DNA of 64,000 nucleotides, from the NCBI GenBank assembly GCA_945787845.1, contig CALZJH010000012.1:1-64000 (forward strand), in the 5' to 3' direction. Each line of letters starts with the position of its first letter. Position 1 is the stretch's first letter. Source of the DNA: an uncultured Woeseiaceae bacterium (GTDB lineage: Bacteria > Pseudomonadota > Gammaproteobacteria > Steroidobacterales > Woeseiaceae). The translations under genes and the position numbers were made by a program. The notes under the pieces are model-generated. The model searched no databases. It was not told where the DNA came from and saw only the letters and a program-made list of their open reading frames with translations. Below, in pieces: positions 49,380 through 58,744 of the stretch.

Positions 49380-51115
49380 GCGTCCTGGAATCCGCTGACA
49401 TAGTCGGCCACCCAGTCGACGAGCGCGTGTTGCGAGCCCGTGGGGCTGAATGTGTGATCCGTGCCGGAGAAAATTGCCTTTGTGGCCTGGCCTGCAGCGA
49501 CCAGTTCAAGGAGTCGCTTGCCCGCCGTGATGGACAGCGCATCGACGGCGTTATCCCGGCTCGACAGAAGAAACGCCAGGCGGATGCCACGTGCCACGAG
49601 CCTGTCGAGGTCACGACGCACATTGGTGCCAAGCAGCCATGGCGCCAGCCATGCCCCGGGCCCGCTCCAGGCAGGTGACAAGCGCCTCAGGAGCCTGACC
49701 GCTGCGCGATAAGGTAGTGATGAGGAGCGCGGGAAATCCAGTTGGTGAGCGGATGCGATTTCGCCTGACGCGAGGCGCTGTAGATCGCTCGTCGACAAAT
49801 GGTAAACGAGTTGGTTGGCGAGCATCAGCCCGGCGACACGTTTGGACTGTTTAGCCGTGTGCATGGCGGCATAAGCGCCCGAACAAAGACCAAACAGAAT
49901 GAACTGTCTCGCGCCTGTTGTTTCTTCCAGCGTGTCCATTGCGGCGCTCACGTCGTCCGCCAGCCGATCAGTGTAAGGCTTGTTTGCCGGATAACCGTCG
50001 TGGGGCAGGCTGTCGCCGATTCCGGCGATATCCATCCGCATGACCGGCGTGCCGTTCTCCGCCAGCCGTCGTGCCAGCGTGACGTACATACGGTTCGCGC
50101 TGATGCGATGTGTTGCGCCGCCGCAGAGCAGAATGACACCTGGATTCGTTGCCCCCGACGATTGCGCTTCACGAGTGACAATGCCGAACAGGCGATCGCC
50201 CGCCCCGAACTGCAGCGGCCGTTCCTCGATGCCATGTCCAAGCTTGAGCACCCGCGGTTCGCTCGCCGGTTCAGGCGTGGCTTGAGTGCGGTCGCCGCCG
50301 CTTACAGCGTGCGTCTCGAACCATGCGACGATTCGCGTTATGGCCTCGCCCGGAATCTTCGAAAGCTGTGGCGGCTGCATCATGTCCCTGAAGCCGGGCG
50401 ACGCGGCCGCCTCGAAGGTCGACCCGCGTGACGCCATTTGCTCGCCCAGGCCGGGCGGTACCCGGATATCGTCCCGGTTAAGCAACAGGATGTCCGGGTT
50501 GCCGGGGAGTCGATCCGTGCCGGGTGTCAGGCCGGGCAGGTCGGCCTGCATTGAAGGCGTAATCAGGAATCCCCCGGCATCGACACCGTCGACCTCGAGG
50601 GCGTGCCCGGTCGAGTCAGAGAGTTTCTTTTTCTGCGCCGCCGCCATGATTTGCTGCTCGCGCAGATAGATTGCGCCGGAGTCGCACGGCGCCCAGAGAA
50701 CCAGTTGTTCGACGGTTACCGTTTCGGCCACTTTCGCGGCCAGCGTCGCGCCCAAACGCAAACCGAGTAGGGCGACTCGTTCATTGCCGTTCACACCAGC
50801 AACGAACTCGATGGCTTCGCGAGTACTCGCCAGGAGGGCTTCAACGCGGTTGTCGTCGAGTTCGCCGCCAGCTGAATCCCCGGTCGTACGATAGTCGAAT
50901 CGCAACACCAGGTGTCCCGCGGCGGCGAGTTCCTCGGCCAGAATACGCAGGCTGCGAAATGCGCGCACAAACTCGAAGCCAACCGGATTGCAGATGACAA
51001 TCGCGGGCTTGTTCGCGGCTGCTCCAGGGCGATGCAACCAGCCTGACAGGTCCGAGTTTTGCCCGAAAACAATCGGGCCCGAACCCGTCGATGTGTGAGT
51101 TGAAGATTTAGTCAA
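49376..51115 (-). CDS. Double alpha/beta-hydrolase protein, paralogue of the 47625 gene (start uncertain; TTG at 51115 plausible)
   Basis: LVLRFDYRTTGDSAGGE...VALLGLRLGATLAAK and PVMRMDIAGIGDSLP...FILFGLCSGAYAAMH, C-terminal GTDHTFSP. Confidence 0.77.
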   Translation of the reverse strand: MTKSSTHTSTGSGPIVFGQNSDLSGWLHRPGAAANKPAIVICNPVGFEFVRAFRSLRILAEELAAAGHLVLRFDYRTTGDSAGGELDDNRVEALLASTREAIEFVAGVNGNERVALLGLRLGATLAAKVAETVTVEQLVLWAPCDSGAIYLREQQIMAAAQKKKLSDSTGHALEVDGVDAGGFLITPSMQADLPGLTPGTDRLPGNPDILLLNRDDIRVPPGLGEQMASRGSTFEAAASPGFRDMMQPPQLSKIPGEAITRIVAWFETHAVSGGDRTQATPEPASEPRVLKLGHGIEERPLQFGAGDRLFGIVTREAQSSGATNPGVILLCGGATHRISANRMYVTLARRLAENGTPVMRMDIAGIGDSLPHDGYPANKPYTDRLADDVSAAMDTLEETTGARQFILFGLCSGAYAAMHTAKQSKRVAGLMLANQLVYHLSTSDLQRLASGEIASAHQLDFPRSSSLPYRAAVRLLRRLSPAWSGPGAWLAPWLLGTNVRRDLDRLVARGIRLAFLLSSRDNAVDALSITAGKRLLELVAAGQATKAIFSGTDHTFSPTGSQHALVDWVADYVSGFQDA

Positions 51116-51259
51116 AACCGGCGACGCGTCGATGTATTTTACCGGCGCCAGAGTATAATCGGCGATCGGCCTGTAAGCAGGTGTGCCAGTGTAGCGTGGC
51201 CCGCTTGTGGTCAACAGGGTGCGTGTCTCATTCCACTGCGAGAAGTGGACCGGGAGAGT

Positions 51260-51481
51260 ATGGAAACTCGACTTCTTAATGTCTTTCAATCCGTCTTTGG
51301 TGACGATGTCGTCGCGTTGCAGGACAGCGACGCGATCGACAGCCTGTCGGGCTGGGATTCCGCCGGACATCTCAACCTGATCATGGCGATCGAGGCTGAG
51401 TTTGGCGTGCAGTTCGACATTGAGGAGATGGAGTCGCTCACCGATGTCGCGTCAATTCGCAAGCGGCTCGACCGGGCCTGA
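51260..51481 (+). CDS. Acyl carrier protein
   Basis: IDSLSGWDSAGHLNLIMAIEAEFGVQFDIEEMESLTDVASI; directly upstream of FkbH-like gene. Confidence 0.85.
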   Translation: METRLLNVFQSVFGDDVVALQDSDAIDSLSGWDSAGHLNLIMAIEAEFGVQFDIEEMESLTDVASIRKRLDRA

Positions 51482-51492
51482 TTGATCACCCG

Positions 51493-53259
51493 ATGATCAT
51501 AGAACCACCAGAGCTACTGACGCCAGGTGCCTACCTGTCGCTGTCGAGAAAACTGCTGGAGGACCCGGGTGATCGCCGACCGCTTCGCCTGTCCCTGTTG
51601 AGCAGTAATTCGTTTGAGTTTCTTGAGCCCTACATTGTCGTCGAGTGTGCGCGGCGCGGACTTGCGGCTGCGCCGGTTTGCGGCGCGTTCGGACAGCTCG
51701 AGCAGGCAATACTCGACGAATCATCGAGTACGGTATCGAGTGATACGGATGTCGTCGTTATCGCGCTGCGCATCGAAGACGTATTCAGCGACGCCTACCT
51801 CCAGGCCGACAGTGGTTCGCTGCATGAGGCATCAGTGCAGTGCATCGATCGCCTCTCGCAATGCGTTGATCTCGTGCGCGCCCGCAGTGATGCCAGGATC
51901 GTGGTCGCAAACTTCTCCCGGCCTTCGGACGCGGCGTCGGCAAACGTATTTGGCGCAGGTTTCGTGGACGGGTCATCGCATATCGTGGCAAGCGCAAATG
52001 CCGAACTCGCAAAACGCGTGGCGGACAAGCCGGACGTCTGCATCTGGGACTACGAGGGTCTCGTGGCGTCGCGCGGTGTGTCGCAATGGACCGACCCGAG
52101 GCTTTGGTACCTGGCGCGTCAGCCCATTTCAGGAGCCAACCTGCCGTTCGCTGCCGCGCACCTGGCGCGCACGCTCGCCGGCACCCTGTTTGCACGGGCA
52201 AAGTGCCTGGTGCTCGATCTCGACAACACGCTGTGGGGCGGTGCCGCCGGGGACGACGGTATTGAGGGCATCGACATCGGGGACGACTACCCGGGCAGCG
52301 TGTTCAAGCAATTTCAGCGAGCGGTAGCGGGTCTGAGCCGCCGCGGCGTCCTGCTTGCGATCGCGAGCAAGAATGATGAGGCGCCGGTCAGAGAGATTTT
52401 CGAAAAGCACCCCGACCTCGTCTTGCGCTGGAACGATTTTTCAAGCCACAGGGTCAACTGGGATACCAAAAGCGAGAATCTCGAAGCGATTGCAAAGGAA
52501 CTGAACATCGGTCTCGAGGCACTGGTGCTTTTCGACGACAACCCGGTAGAGCGTGAAGAGGTCCGAATCAACGCACCAGGCGTCCAGGTTGTCGACGTGC
52601 CGACTTCGCCGCTAGGCTATGTCGGGGCGCTTTTCGAGAGCGGCTTTTTCGACTCGCCCGAGCATTCGGCTGAGGACGCGGAGCGGGCTTCTTATTACCG
52701 GCATGAGGTGCGGCGTAGTGCCGACCGGCATGCGGCTGCCTCTATGGAGGATTTTCTCGCGAGTCTCGACATGCAGGCTGCGGTCGGCGAGGTCGGGCCG
52801 GAAACCATCACACGCGTCGCGCAACTGGTTGGCAAGACCAATCAGTTCAATCTGACGACGCGTCGCCATAATCAGGCACGGCTGCAGCAGATGGCGGAGG
52901 ACGATGCCTGGGAAGTTCGCTGGATGCGCTTGCGGGACCGTTACGGTGACTCCGGGCTCATCGGCGTGACTATCGTCCACTACGATGAACAGCTCGCGAC
53001 CATCGACAGTTTCCTGATGAGTTGCCGGGTCATGAACCGCAGGGTGGAGCAGGCGATGTTGCGCAACATTGTTGAAAACGCGATTTCGCGAGGTTGCCGG
53101 AGCCTGCGGGGCGAGTATCTCGCGACAGACAGAAATGCCGTGGTGAAGGACTTCTTTGCGAAAAACGGATTTTCGGCCGTGGGAGAGCCGGCGGTGTTCG
53201 AAGTCAAGCTCGACGAAGGTGACGGCTTGCCCGAATGGCCGCAAGTCATTGGGCGCTAA
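51493..53259 (+). CDS. FkbH-like HAD-IIIC domain protein (glyceryl-ACP synthase-type)
   Basis: KCLVLDLDNTLWGGAAGDDG, ALVLFDDNPVEREEVR, QLVGKTNQFNLTTRRH. Confidence 0.92.
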   Translation: MIIEPPELLTPGAYLSLSRKLLEDPGDRRPLRLSLLSSNSFEFLEPYIVVECARRGLAAAPVCGAFGQLEQAILDESSSTVSSDTDVVVIALRIEDVFSDAYLQADSGSLHEASVQCIDRLSQCVDLVRARSDARIVVANFSRPSDAASANVFGAGFVDGSSHIVASANAELAKRVADKPDVCIWDYEGLVASRGVSQWTDPRLWYLARQPISGANLPFAAAHLARTLAGTLFARAKCLVLDLDNTLWGGAAGDDGIEGIDIGDDYPGSVFKQFQRAVAGLSRRGVLLAIASKNDEAPVREIFEKHPDLVLRWNDFSSHRVNWDTKSENLEAIAKELNIGLEALVLFDDNPVEREEVRINAPGVQVVDVPTSPLGYVGALFESGFFDSPEHSAEDAERASYYRHEVRRSADRHAAASMEDFLASLDMQAAVGEVGPETITRVAQLVGKTNQFNLTTRRHNQARLQQMAEDDAWEVRWMRLRDRYGDSGLIGVTIVHYDEQLATIDSFLMSCRVMNRRVEQAMLRNIVENAISRGCRSLRGEYLATDRNAVVKDFFAKNGFSAVGEPAVFEVKLDEGDGLPEWPQVIGR

Positions 53260-53300
53260 GCCTATGATTTGGAAGCATTACCAGGGCTGATCCTCAGGCC

Positions 53301-53329
53301 TTGACAGCGGCTGCGCGCGCCCGTAAAGT
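53301..53329 (+). promoter_or_regulatory. tRNA-Glu promoter (TTGACA-N17-TAAAGT)
   Basis: Same -35/-10 hexamers and spacer as the tRNA-Ala promoter. Confidence 0.75.
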
Positions 53330-53343
53330 CGCGCATCCTTTCG

Positions 53344-53419
53344 GTCCCCATCGTCTAGAGGCCAAGGACTCCGCCCTTTCACGGCGGCAACAGGGGTTCG
53401 AATCCCCTTGGGGACGCCA
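53344..53419 (+). tRNA. tRNA-Glu (anticodon TTC)
   Basis: GTCCCCATCGTCTAGAGGCCAAGGACTCCGCCCTTTCACGGCGGCAACAGGGGTTCGAATCCCCTTGGGGACGCCA; loop CTTTCAC. Confidence 0.98.
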
Positions 53420-53421
53420 TA

Positions 53422-53460
53422 TAAAAGAAAAGGCCCGCCTTGCGCGGGCCTTTTCTTTTA
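53422..53460 (+). terminator. Rho-independent terminator of tRNA-Glu
   Basis: Perfect 17-bp stem TAAAAGAAAAGGCCCGC-cttgc-GCGGGCCTTTTCTTTTA with U-rich 3' arm. Confidence 0.88.
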
Positions 53461-53542
53461 TTCGCCTCCCAAGGCGAGCCGAGGCAAACCCGGTTCGACA
53501 AAACGCGCCAGCGTTTTAGACGCGCGAAGCGCGCCCGCAGGG

Positions 53543-53568
53543 TCAAAACAGCCCAGAGGCTGTTTTGA
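53543..53568. repeat. Perfect inverted repeat (11-bp stem, 4-nt loop)
   Basis: TCAAAACAGCC-caga-GGCTGTTTTGA. Confidence 0.8.
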
Positions 53569-53699
53569 TCAATCCCCTTGGCGACACGCTGCCAGAACAT
53601 CACCACCCAAACCCTACCCACGTCACACTCCCACCTGTGAAATGACGCATTACGAAGCGTCCCGCAGAGGCGTACACTAAGCGTGTCATTTCGCAAGGT

Positions 53700-54977
53700 T
53701 TGACCGTGTTGGAGTTCCCCCAAAGTAGCCTGCCCGTCATCGTCATCGGCAAATCGACGACGGCGCTCAGTATCCAGCGCCTCGTTGCCAAGCTCGGATA
53801 TCCTCTGCACGCCGCCTGTGCGCGAGATTCCTGGTCCGCGAGCACCAAGCACTACCGTCCGTTGCCCGCTACCTTCCTCGGCCGATGGCGTGGAGAGCTC
53901 GGGAAATTCGGCTACGCTCACCTGCACGCTTTGCCTTTCGAGAAAGCCATACTGATTCCCAGCTCCGACGATGACGCGCTATGGGCGTCCAGGCTTCCCC
54001 CGAAACTACGCGAGCGTTTCCTCGTCTGCTGCTCGGACCCTGCGACGATGCAGGCCTTGCAGGACAAGGGGGAGTTCGCCGAGTTGGCGAGTCAACATGG
54101 CATTCCGTGTCCGGCGTCGTACCCGGCGCGGAGCCGGCGACAGTTGCTCGATTTTCCGTTTTCAAAGCCGGGCTCGTATTTCTTCAAGCCGCTGGACTCA
54201 CAGGCCTTCCGTAGCAAGTTCGGTGTCAAGGCAATGGCATTTTCCGACAGGGATGGCGCGCTGCGTCTCTGGGACGACAACGACCTGGTGTCCGCAGGTG
54301 TGCTTATACAGGAGTACGTGGCGGGACAGGCCACTGACCACTATTTCATTGACGGATTTATCGATCGTCGCGGCGAAGTGATTGCGCAACTGGCGCGTCG
54401 ACGCACGCGTATGTATCCGGCGGACTTTGGCAACAGCTCCCTGTGTCAGAGTGTTCCCATGGTGGCCGTCGGCGAAGCCTGGGACGCTTTGCGATCCTTG
54501 CTCGAGTCCGTGTCGTATCGCGGCATATTCAGTGCGGAATTCAAGCGTGACGCACGAGACGGCCGTTTCAGGCTGATCGAAATCAACACCCGGCCGTGGA
54601 TCTATATTCAGTTCGCGGACGAGTGCGGCATCAATTTCTGTGACCTGTACATTCGGGATGCGCTCGGCGAGGAACTGACGCCGGTTACGGCCCCCGCTAA
54701 CGACAAATACTGTGTCAACCTGGTTGCCGATCTTCGGGCGCTGAGGAACATGCCGGCCGCGTCGAGGCCGGGCAGGCTGCGCGTGCTGGCGGTCTGGCTG
54801 AGGTCGTTCAAGCTCTTGTTCGACTGGTCGGATCTGCGACCGGCTATGCGCCGTATTGTCGAGACACTCGGTTCCTGGGCCGCCCATCTCCGGCGTTCGC
54901 TGAAGGACGCGCGGTGGCGTTTTCCGGCAATACGTGGATTAACGAATAGCAAGAGAAAAACCAAAGTATCACAGTAA
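53700..54977 (+). CDS. ATP-grasp domain protein
   Basis: FPFSKPGSYFFKPLDSQAF, GVLIQEYVAGQATDHYFIDGFIDRRGE, FSAEFKRDARDGRFRLIEINTRPWIYIQFADECGINF. Confidence 0.83.
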   Translation: MTVLEFPQSSLPVIVIGKSTTALSIQRLVAKLGYPLHAACARDSWSASTKHYRPLPATFLGRWRGELGKFGYAHLHALPFEKAILIPSSDDDALWASRLPPKLRERFLVCCSDPATMQALQDKGEFAELASQHGIPCPASYPARSRRQLLDFPFSKPGSYFFKPLDSQAFRSKFGVKAMAFSDRDGALRLWDDNDLVSAGVLIQEYVAGQATDHYFIDGFIDRRGEVIAQLARRRTRMYPADFGNSSLCQSVPMVAVGEAWDALRSLLESVSYRGIFSAEFKRDARDGRFRLIEINTRPWIYIQFADECGINFCDLYIRDALGEELTPVTAPANDKYCVNLVADLRALRNMPAASRPGRLRVLAVWLRSFKLLFDWSDLRPAMRRIVETLGSWAAHLRRSLKDARWRFPAIRGLTNSKRKTKVSQ

Positions 54978-55054
54978 GATACGGAGCTGACTTAAGACAT
55001 AATGTAAGGTCATGACAAACGGATTTGTCGTATTTAGGTGGTGCGTAAACTGAC

Positions 55055-56965
55055 ATGTGTGGTTTCGCCGGAATCCTTGGGATCGGGGCCGCAGGCTCGC
55101 TGCCTCCCGATTCGGAACTTCTTCGGAAGATGGCGGATACGATTGTCCATCGCGGCCCGGATGCCGCCGCCGAGTACATCGACGGTAGCCTTGGCTTTGG
55201 ACACCGCCGGCTCAGCATTATCGATCTCGAAACCGGCGACCAGCCGATGGTTAGCCCCGATGGCCACGTCGCCATCGTTTTCAATGGCGAGATCTTCAAC
55301 TACATCGAGTTGAGACAGGCGCTCATCAAGCAGGGCGTACAGTTTCGAACGACGTCGGATACGGAAGTGGTCCTGCAACTGTACCGGGAGTACGGGATCG
55401 ATTTCGTCTCGAGCCTCAACGGACAGTTCGCCATCGCGATCTGGGATCGTCGCAAGCAGACATTGCACCTGGTTCGCGATCGCATCGGCATATGTCCACT
55501 CTTTTATACGCTGGATTCCGAGAGGTTCCTGTTCGGCAGCGAAATCAAATCGCTGCTGCCGGCGCTGGGCGCCAGGCCGAGGATTTCGATCGCCGGCCTC
55601 GACCAGCTGTTTACGTTCTGGGCACCACTTAGCCCCAACACGATTTTTGAGGGCATTCGGGAAGTCTCTCCGGGCGAGGTGGTTACCGTGGCCGACGGGC
55701 GTGTCACGATCGCGCGCTACTGGGACTGGCCGCTTCCCATGGGTGAGTACTCCAGTGCCACGGAGTCCGAGCTGACTGAGGAGCTTCACGATCTCCTGGT
55801 CGATTCGACACGCCTGCGCCTGCGTTCGGACGTGCCGGTTGGTGCGTATCTGTCGGGCGGCCTTGATTCGTCGGCCATTGCCAGCCTGGTTCTGAATCAC
55901 ACGGACAACAGGCTGCGGACCTTCTCGCTGACCTTCGATGACCGTGAATTCGATGAGTCCGGATACCAGTCGGCGCTCGTGGACCACGCACAGGTTGAGC
56001 ACAGCGAATTGCGTATCGGACGGGCACAGATCCTCGAGAACCTGGAGCACACAGTCTGGCATACCGAAATGCCGATTCTGCGGACGGCACCGGTGCCGAT
56101 GGGACTGCTGTCCGGTCATGCGCACGCCTCAGACTTTAAAGTCGTTCTGACGGGCGAGGGCGCGGATGAGGTGCTTGGGGGCTACGACCTGTTCAAGGAA
56201 GCCAAGGTCCGGCAATTCTGGTCACGGCAGCCCCGGTCATCGGTGCGGCCCCTGCTGCTCAAGCGCCTTTACCCGTACCTTAATCTCCCGGCGGGCAAGG
56301 ACGCGGCGTATCTCAAGCTGTTCTTTGGTCAGGGCATCGAGGCACCGGGCAAGCCGGGATTCTCACACCTGCCGCGGTGGACCACGACGGCCAAAGCGAA
56401 ACGCTTCCTGTCGGATGAGGTCCTGGCGGCACTCGGCGACGACCCGGTAAGGAGCTATCTCGATTCGCTGTCCGAGCCGGTCTGCCGGACGGACAGCTTC
56501 AATTGCGCGCAGTTCATCGAGTCCAAGACGCTGATGAGCGGTTACCTGCTGTGCTCGCAGGGCGATCGAATGTTAATGATGAACTCTGTCGAAGGCCGCT
56601 TCCCATTTCTTGACCACCGTGTCATTGAGTTCGCGAGCACGCTGCGACCCGAGCTCAAGATGAAGGTCCTCAATGAGAAATACCTGCTGAAACAGGCGGT
56701 ACGGCGCTATCTGCCTGCCGCCATTGTCAATCGGCATAAACAGCCCTATCGCGCACCCGACGTCAACATGTCGACGGGTTCCGGCGATTTGGCGGCCAGG
56801 TGCCTGTCCCCTGAGTCCGTAAACGCGAGCGGACTGTTCGACGCGGGAAGAGTCAACAGGCTACGCAACAAGGCAGTTCGCGGCCGCCTCTCCACGTCTG
56901 AATCGCAGGCTCTAACAGGAATCCTGACGACGCAGATGGTTCACCAACAATTCTGTCAGCAATAG
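55055..56965 (+). CDS. Asparagine synthase (glutamine-hydrolysing)-like amidotransferase
   Basis: N-terminal nucleophile MCGFAGILG, FNGEIFNYIELR, YLSGGLDSSAIASL PPi loop, TGEGADEVLGGYD. Confidence 0.92.
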   Translation: MCGFAGILGIGAAGSLPPDSELLRKMADTIVHRGPDAAAEYIDGSLGFGHRRLSIIDLETGDQPMVSPDGHVAIVFNGEIFNYIELRQALIKQGVQFRTTSDTEVVLQLYREYGIDFVSSLNGQFAIAIWDRRKQTLHLVRDRIGICPLFYTLDSERFLFGSEIKSLLPALGARPRISIAGLDQLFTFWAPLSPNTIFEGIREVSPGEVVTVADGRVTIARYWDWPLPMGEYSSATESELTEELHDLLVDSTRLRLRSDVPVGAYLSGGLDSSAIASLVLNHTDNRLRTFSLTFDDREFDESGYQSALVDHAQVEHSELRIGRAQILENLEHTVWHTEMPILRTAPVPMGLLSGHAHASDFKVVLTGEGADEVLGGYDLFKEAKVRQFWSRQPRSSVRPLLLKRLYPYLNLPAGKDAAYLKLFFGQGIEAPGKPGFSHLPRWTTTAKAKRFLSDEVLAALGDDPVRSYLDSLSEPVCRTDSFNCAQFIESKTLMSGYLLCSQGDRMLMMNSVEGRFPFLDHRVIEFASTLRPELKMKVLNEKYLLKQAVRRYLPAAIVNRHKQPYRAPDVNMSTGSGDLAARCLSPESVNASGLFDAGRVNRLRNKAVRGRLSTSESQALTGILTTQMVHQQFCQQ

Positions 56966-56978
56966 GAATACCAAGGAA

Positions 56979-57242
56979 ATGCAAGACACAATTGACCCTA
57001 GACGCGCCTTGAGAACACTGATTCTCGAGGACTACCTGTTCACCGACGATGAGTCGGCTCTTACGGACGACATGTCGTTTTTGCAGGAGGGCATCCTGGA
57101 TTCCATGGGGATTCTCGAAATCATCCTGTTCCTCGAAGAACGATTCCAGGTACACGTTGCGGAAGACGAGATGGTTCCTCAGAACCTCGACTCCATCGAC
57201 AATCTCCTGGGATACATACAGCGAAAAAAAAAGGCGGCCTAG
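56979..57242 (+). CDS. Acyl carrier protein
   Basis: FLQEGILDSMGILEIILFLEERFQVHV. Confidence 0.9.
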   Translation: MQDTIDPRRALRTLILEDYLFTDDESALTDDMSFLQEGILDSMGILEIILFLEERFQVHVAEDEMVPQNLDSIDNLLGYIQRKKKAA

Positions 57243-57247
57243 TCCTC

Positions 57248-58726
57248 ATGAGGACTCTTCTCGAAAAACTGAACCAGGTTGCGCGGCAGACCCCCGAGCG
57301 TGACGCAGTGGTCGATGGAGACCTGTCGATCTCATACGGGGAACTGGCGGACGAGATTCGAGGGCTGGGCGCGACGCTGGCGGCCCGGTGTCCCGCCGGA
57401 TCCACGGTCACCCTCGTTGTCGAGAACTCGATTCGCTACGTCGTGGCGCTCTACGGCTGCTGGTCCGCAGGCCTGATCGCGGTGCCGACCGATGCACATT
57501 CCAGGGAGCGCGAGATCGAGCAGGTCGTGAGCCATGCCAGGCCGGCATTGATGATCATGTCGACACGCAAGAGCAATGCGGTCGCCGTCGCCGAACGCTT
57601 CGCGATTCCCGTTGTCGATATCGAACGCGTGTTGGAGCCGCGGACAGACGATGCCGCGTGGGAACCCCGCTATTGTGACGATGCGCTGATTATTTACACG
57701 TCTGGGACCTCCGGTGATCCGAAAGGCGTGGTGCTGACGCACTCAAACCTGATCGCAAACACGGAATCGATCGTCGACTACCTCGAGCTGACTTACGAGG
57801 ACAGCGTCCTTAACGTCCTGCCATTTCACTACAGCTATGGGAACTCGGTGCTCAACACGCATCTGTTCGTCGGCGGCAAGGTGGTTATCGGTCCGAGCAT
57901 GATGTATCCGCAGGCGGTCACGGATGAGCTGCGGCATCACGGCGTCACGGGTTTTTCGGGCGTCCCGACAACCATGGCGCTGCTCGTGGATAGAACCGAC
58001 TTCGCGTCGGAACCGCCGCCCCTGCGTTACGTGACCCAGGCCGGGGGTGGAATGAGCAAGGACCTGACGCTCCGGCTCAAAGACGCTGTGGCCGAGCCGA
58101 CCCGGCTGTTCGTCATGTACGGTCAGACCGAGGCCACGGCGCGACTGACCTGGCTACCTCCTGAACGGCTGCACGAAAAGCTGGGTTCGGCCGGGATCCC
58201 GATACCCGGTGTGACCCTGCGCATCGCGGGCAAAGACGGTCGCGACCTGGGCGAGGGCCAGGTCGGCGAAGTGCTGGCGCTGGGCAACAACATCATGAGC
58301 CGGTACTGGTGCAATCCCGAGGCGACTGCGGCGACCGTCATCGATGGCTGGCTGCATACAGGTGATCTTGGCTATCTCGATGCGGATGGCTTCCTGTTCA
58401 TACAGGGGCGGGCCTCCGAGATGATCAAAACCGGTGCACACCGCGTGAGCCCAAAGGAAATCGAAGAGCTTGTGGCCAGTCTCGACTTCATCGATGAGGT
58501 CGCTGTCTGTGGTGTGCAGGACAAGCTGCTGGGGCAGGTCGTCGCGGCCTTCCTGGTGGGCGAGGAGTCCCCGGCCAATGCCCGCAAGGTCTTGTCGCTG
58601 TGCCGGCAGTCGCTGTCGCTGCACAAGGTGCCGCGATATATCGAGTGGCGTGATCGCCTGCCGAAAACGGCGAGCGGCAAACTGAAAAAACACAGGCTCG
58701 CGGCAAGTCGCGAGCTGCGAACCTGA
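57248..58726 (+). CDS. AMP-forming acyl-CoA/acyl-ACP ligase
   Basis: LIIYTSGTSGDPKGVVLTHSN, MYGQTEATARLT, LHTGDLGYLDADGFLFIQGRASEMIKTGAHRVSPKEIEE, LPKTASGKLKK. Confidence 0.92.
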   Translation: MRTLLEKLNQVARQTPERDAVVDGDLSISYGELADEIRGLGATLAARCPAGSTVTLVVENSIRYVVALYGCWSAGLIAVPTDAHSREREIEQVVSHARPALMIMSTRKSNAVAVAERFAIPVVDIERVLEPRTDDAAWEPRYCDDALIIYTSGTSGDPKGVVLTHSNLIANTESIVDYLELTYEDSVLNVLPFHYSYGNSVLNTHLFVGGKVVIGPSMMYPQAVTDELRHHGVTGFSGVPTTMALLVDRTDFASEPPPLRYVTQAGGGMSKDLTLRLKDAVAEPTRLFVMYGQTEATARLTWLPPERLHEKLGSAGIPIPGVTLRIAGKDGRDLGEGQVGEVLALGNNIMSRYWCNPEATAATVIDGWLHTGDLGYLDADGFLFIQGRASEMIKTGAHRVSPKEIEELVASLDFIDEVAVCGVQDKLLGQVVAAFLVGEESPANARKVLSLCRQSLSLHKVPRYIEWRDRLPKTASGKLKKHRLAASRELRT

Positions 58727-58744
58727 GGGGTCGCGGAGGCGGCA

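Noticed and set aside
53408-53680. 90-aa ORF over the hairpin chain after tRNA-Glu
   Set aside because: Begins in the tRNA 3' end and translates palindromic DNA; no plausible ribosome-binding site or conserved domain.
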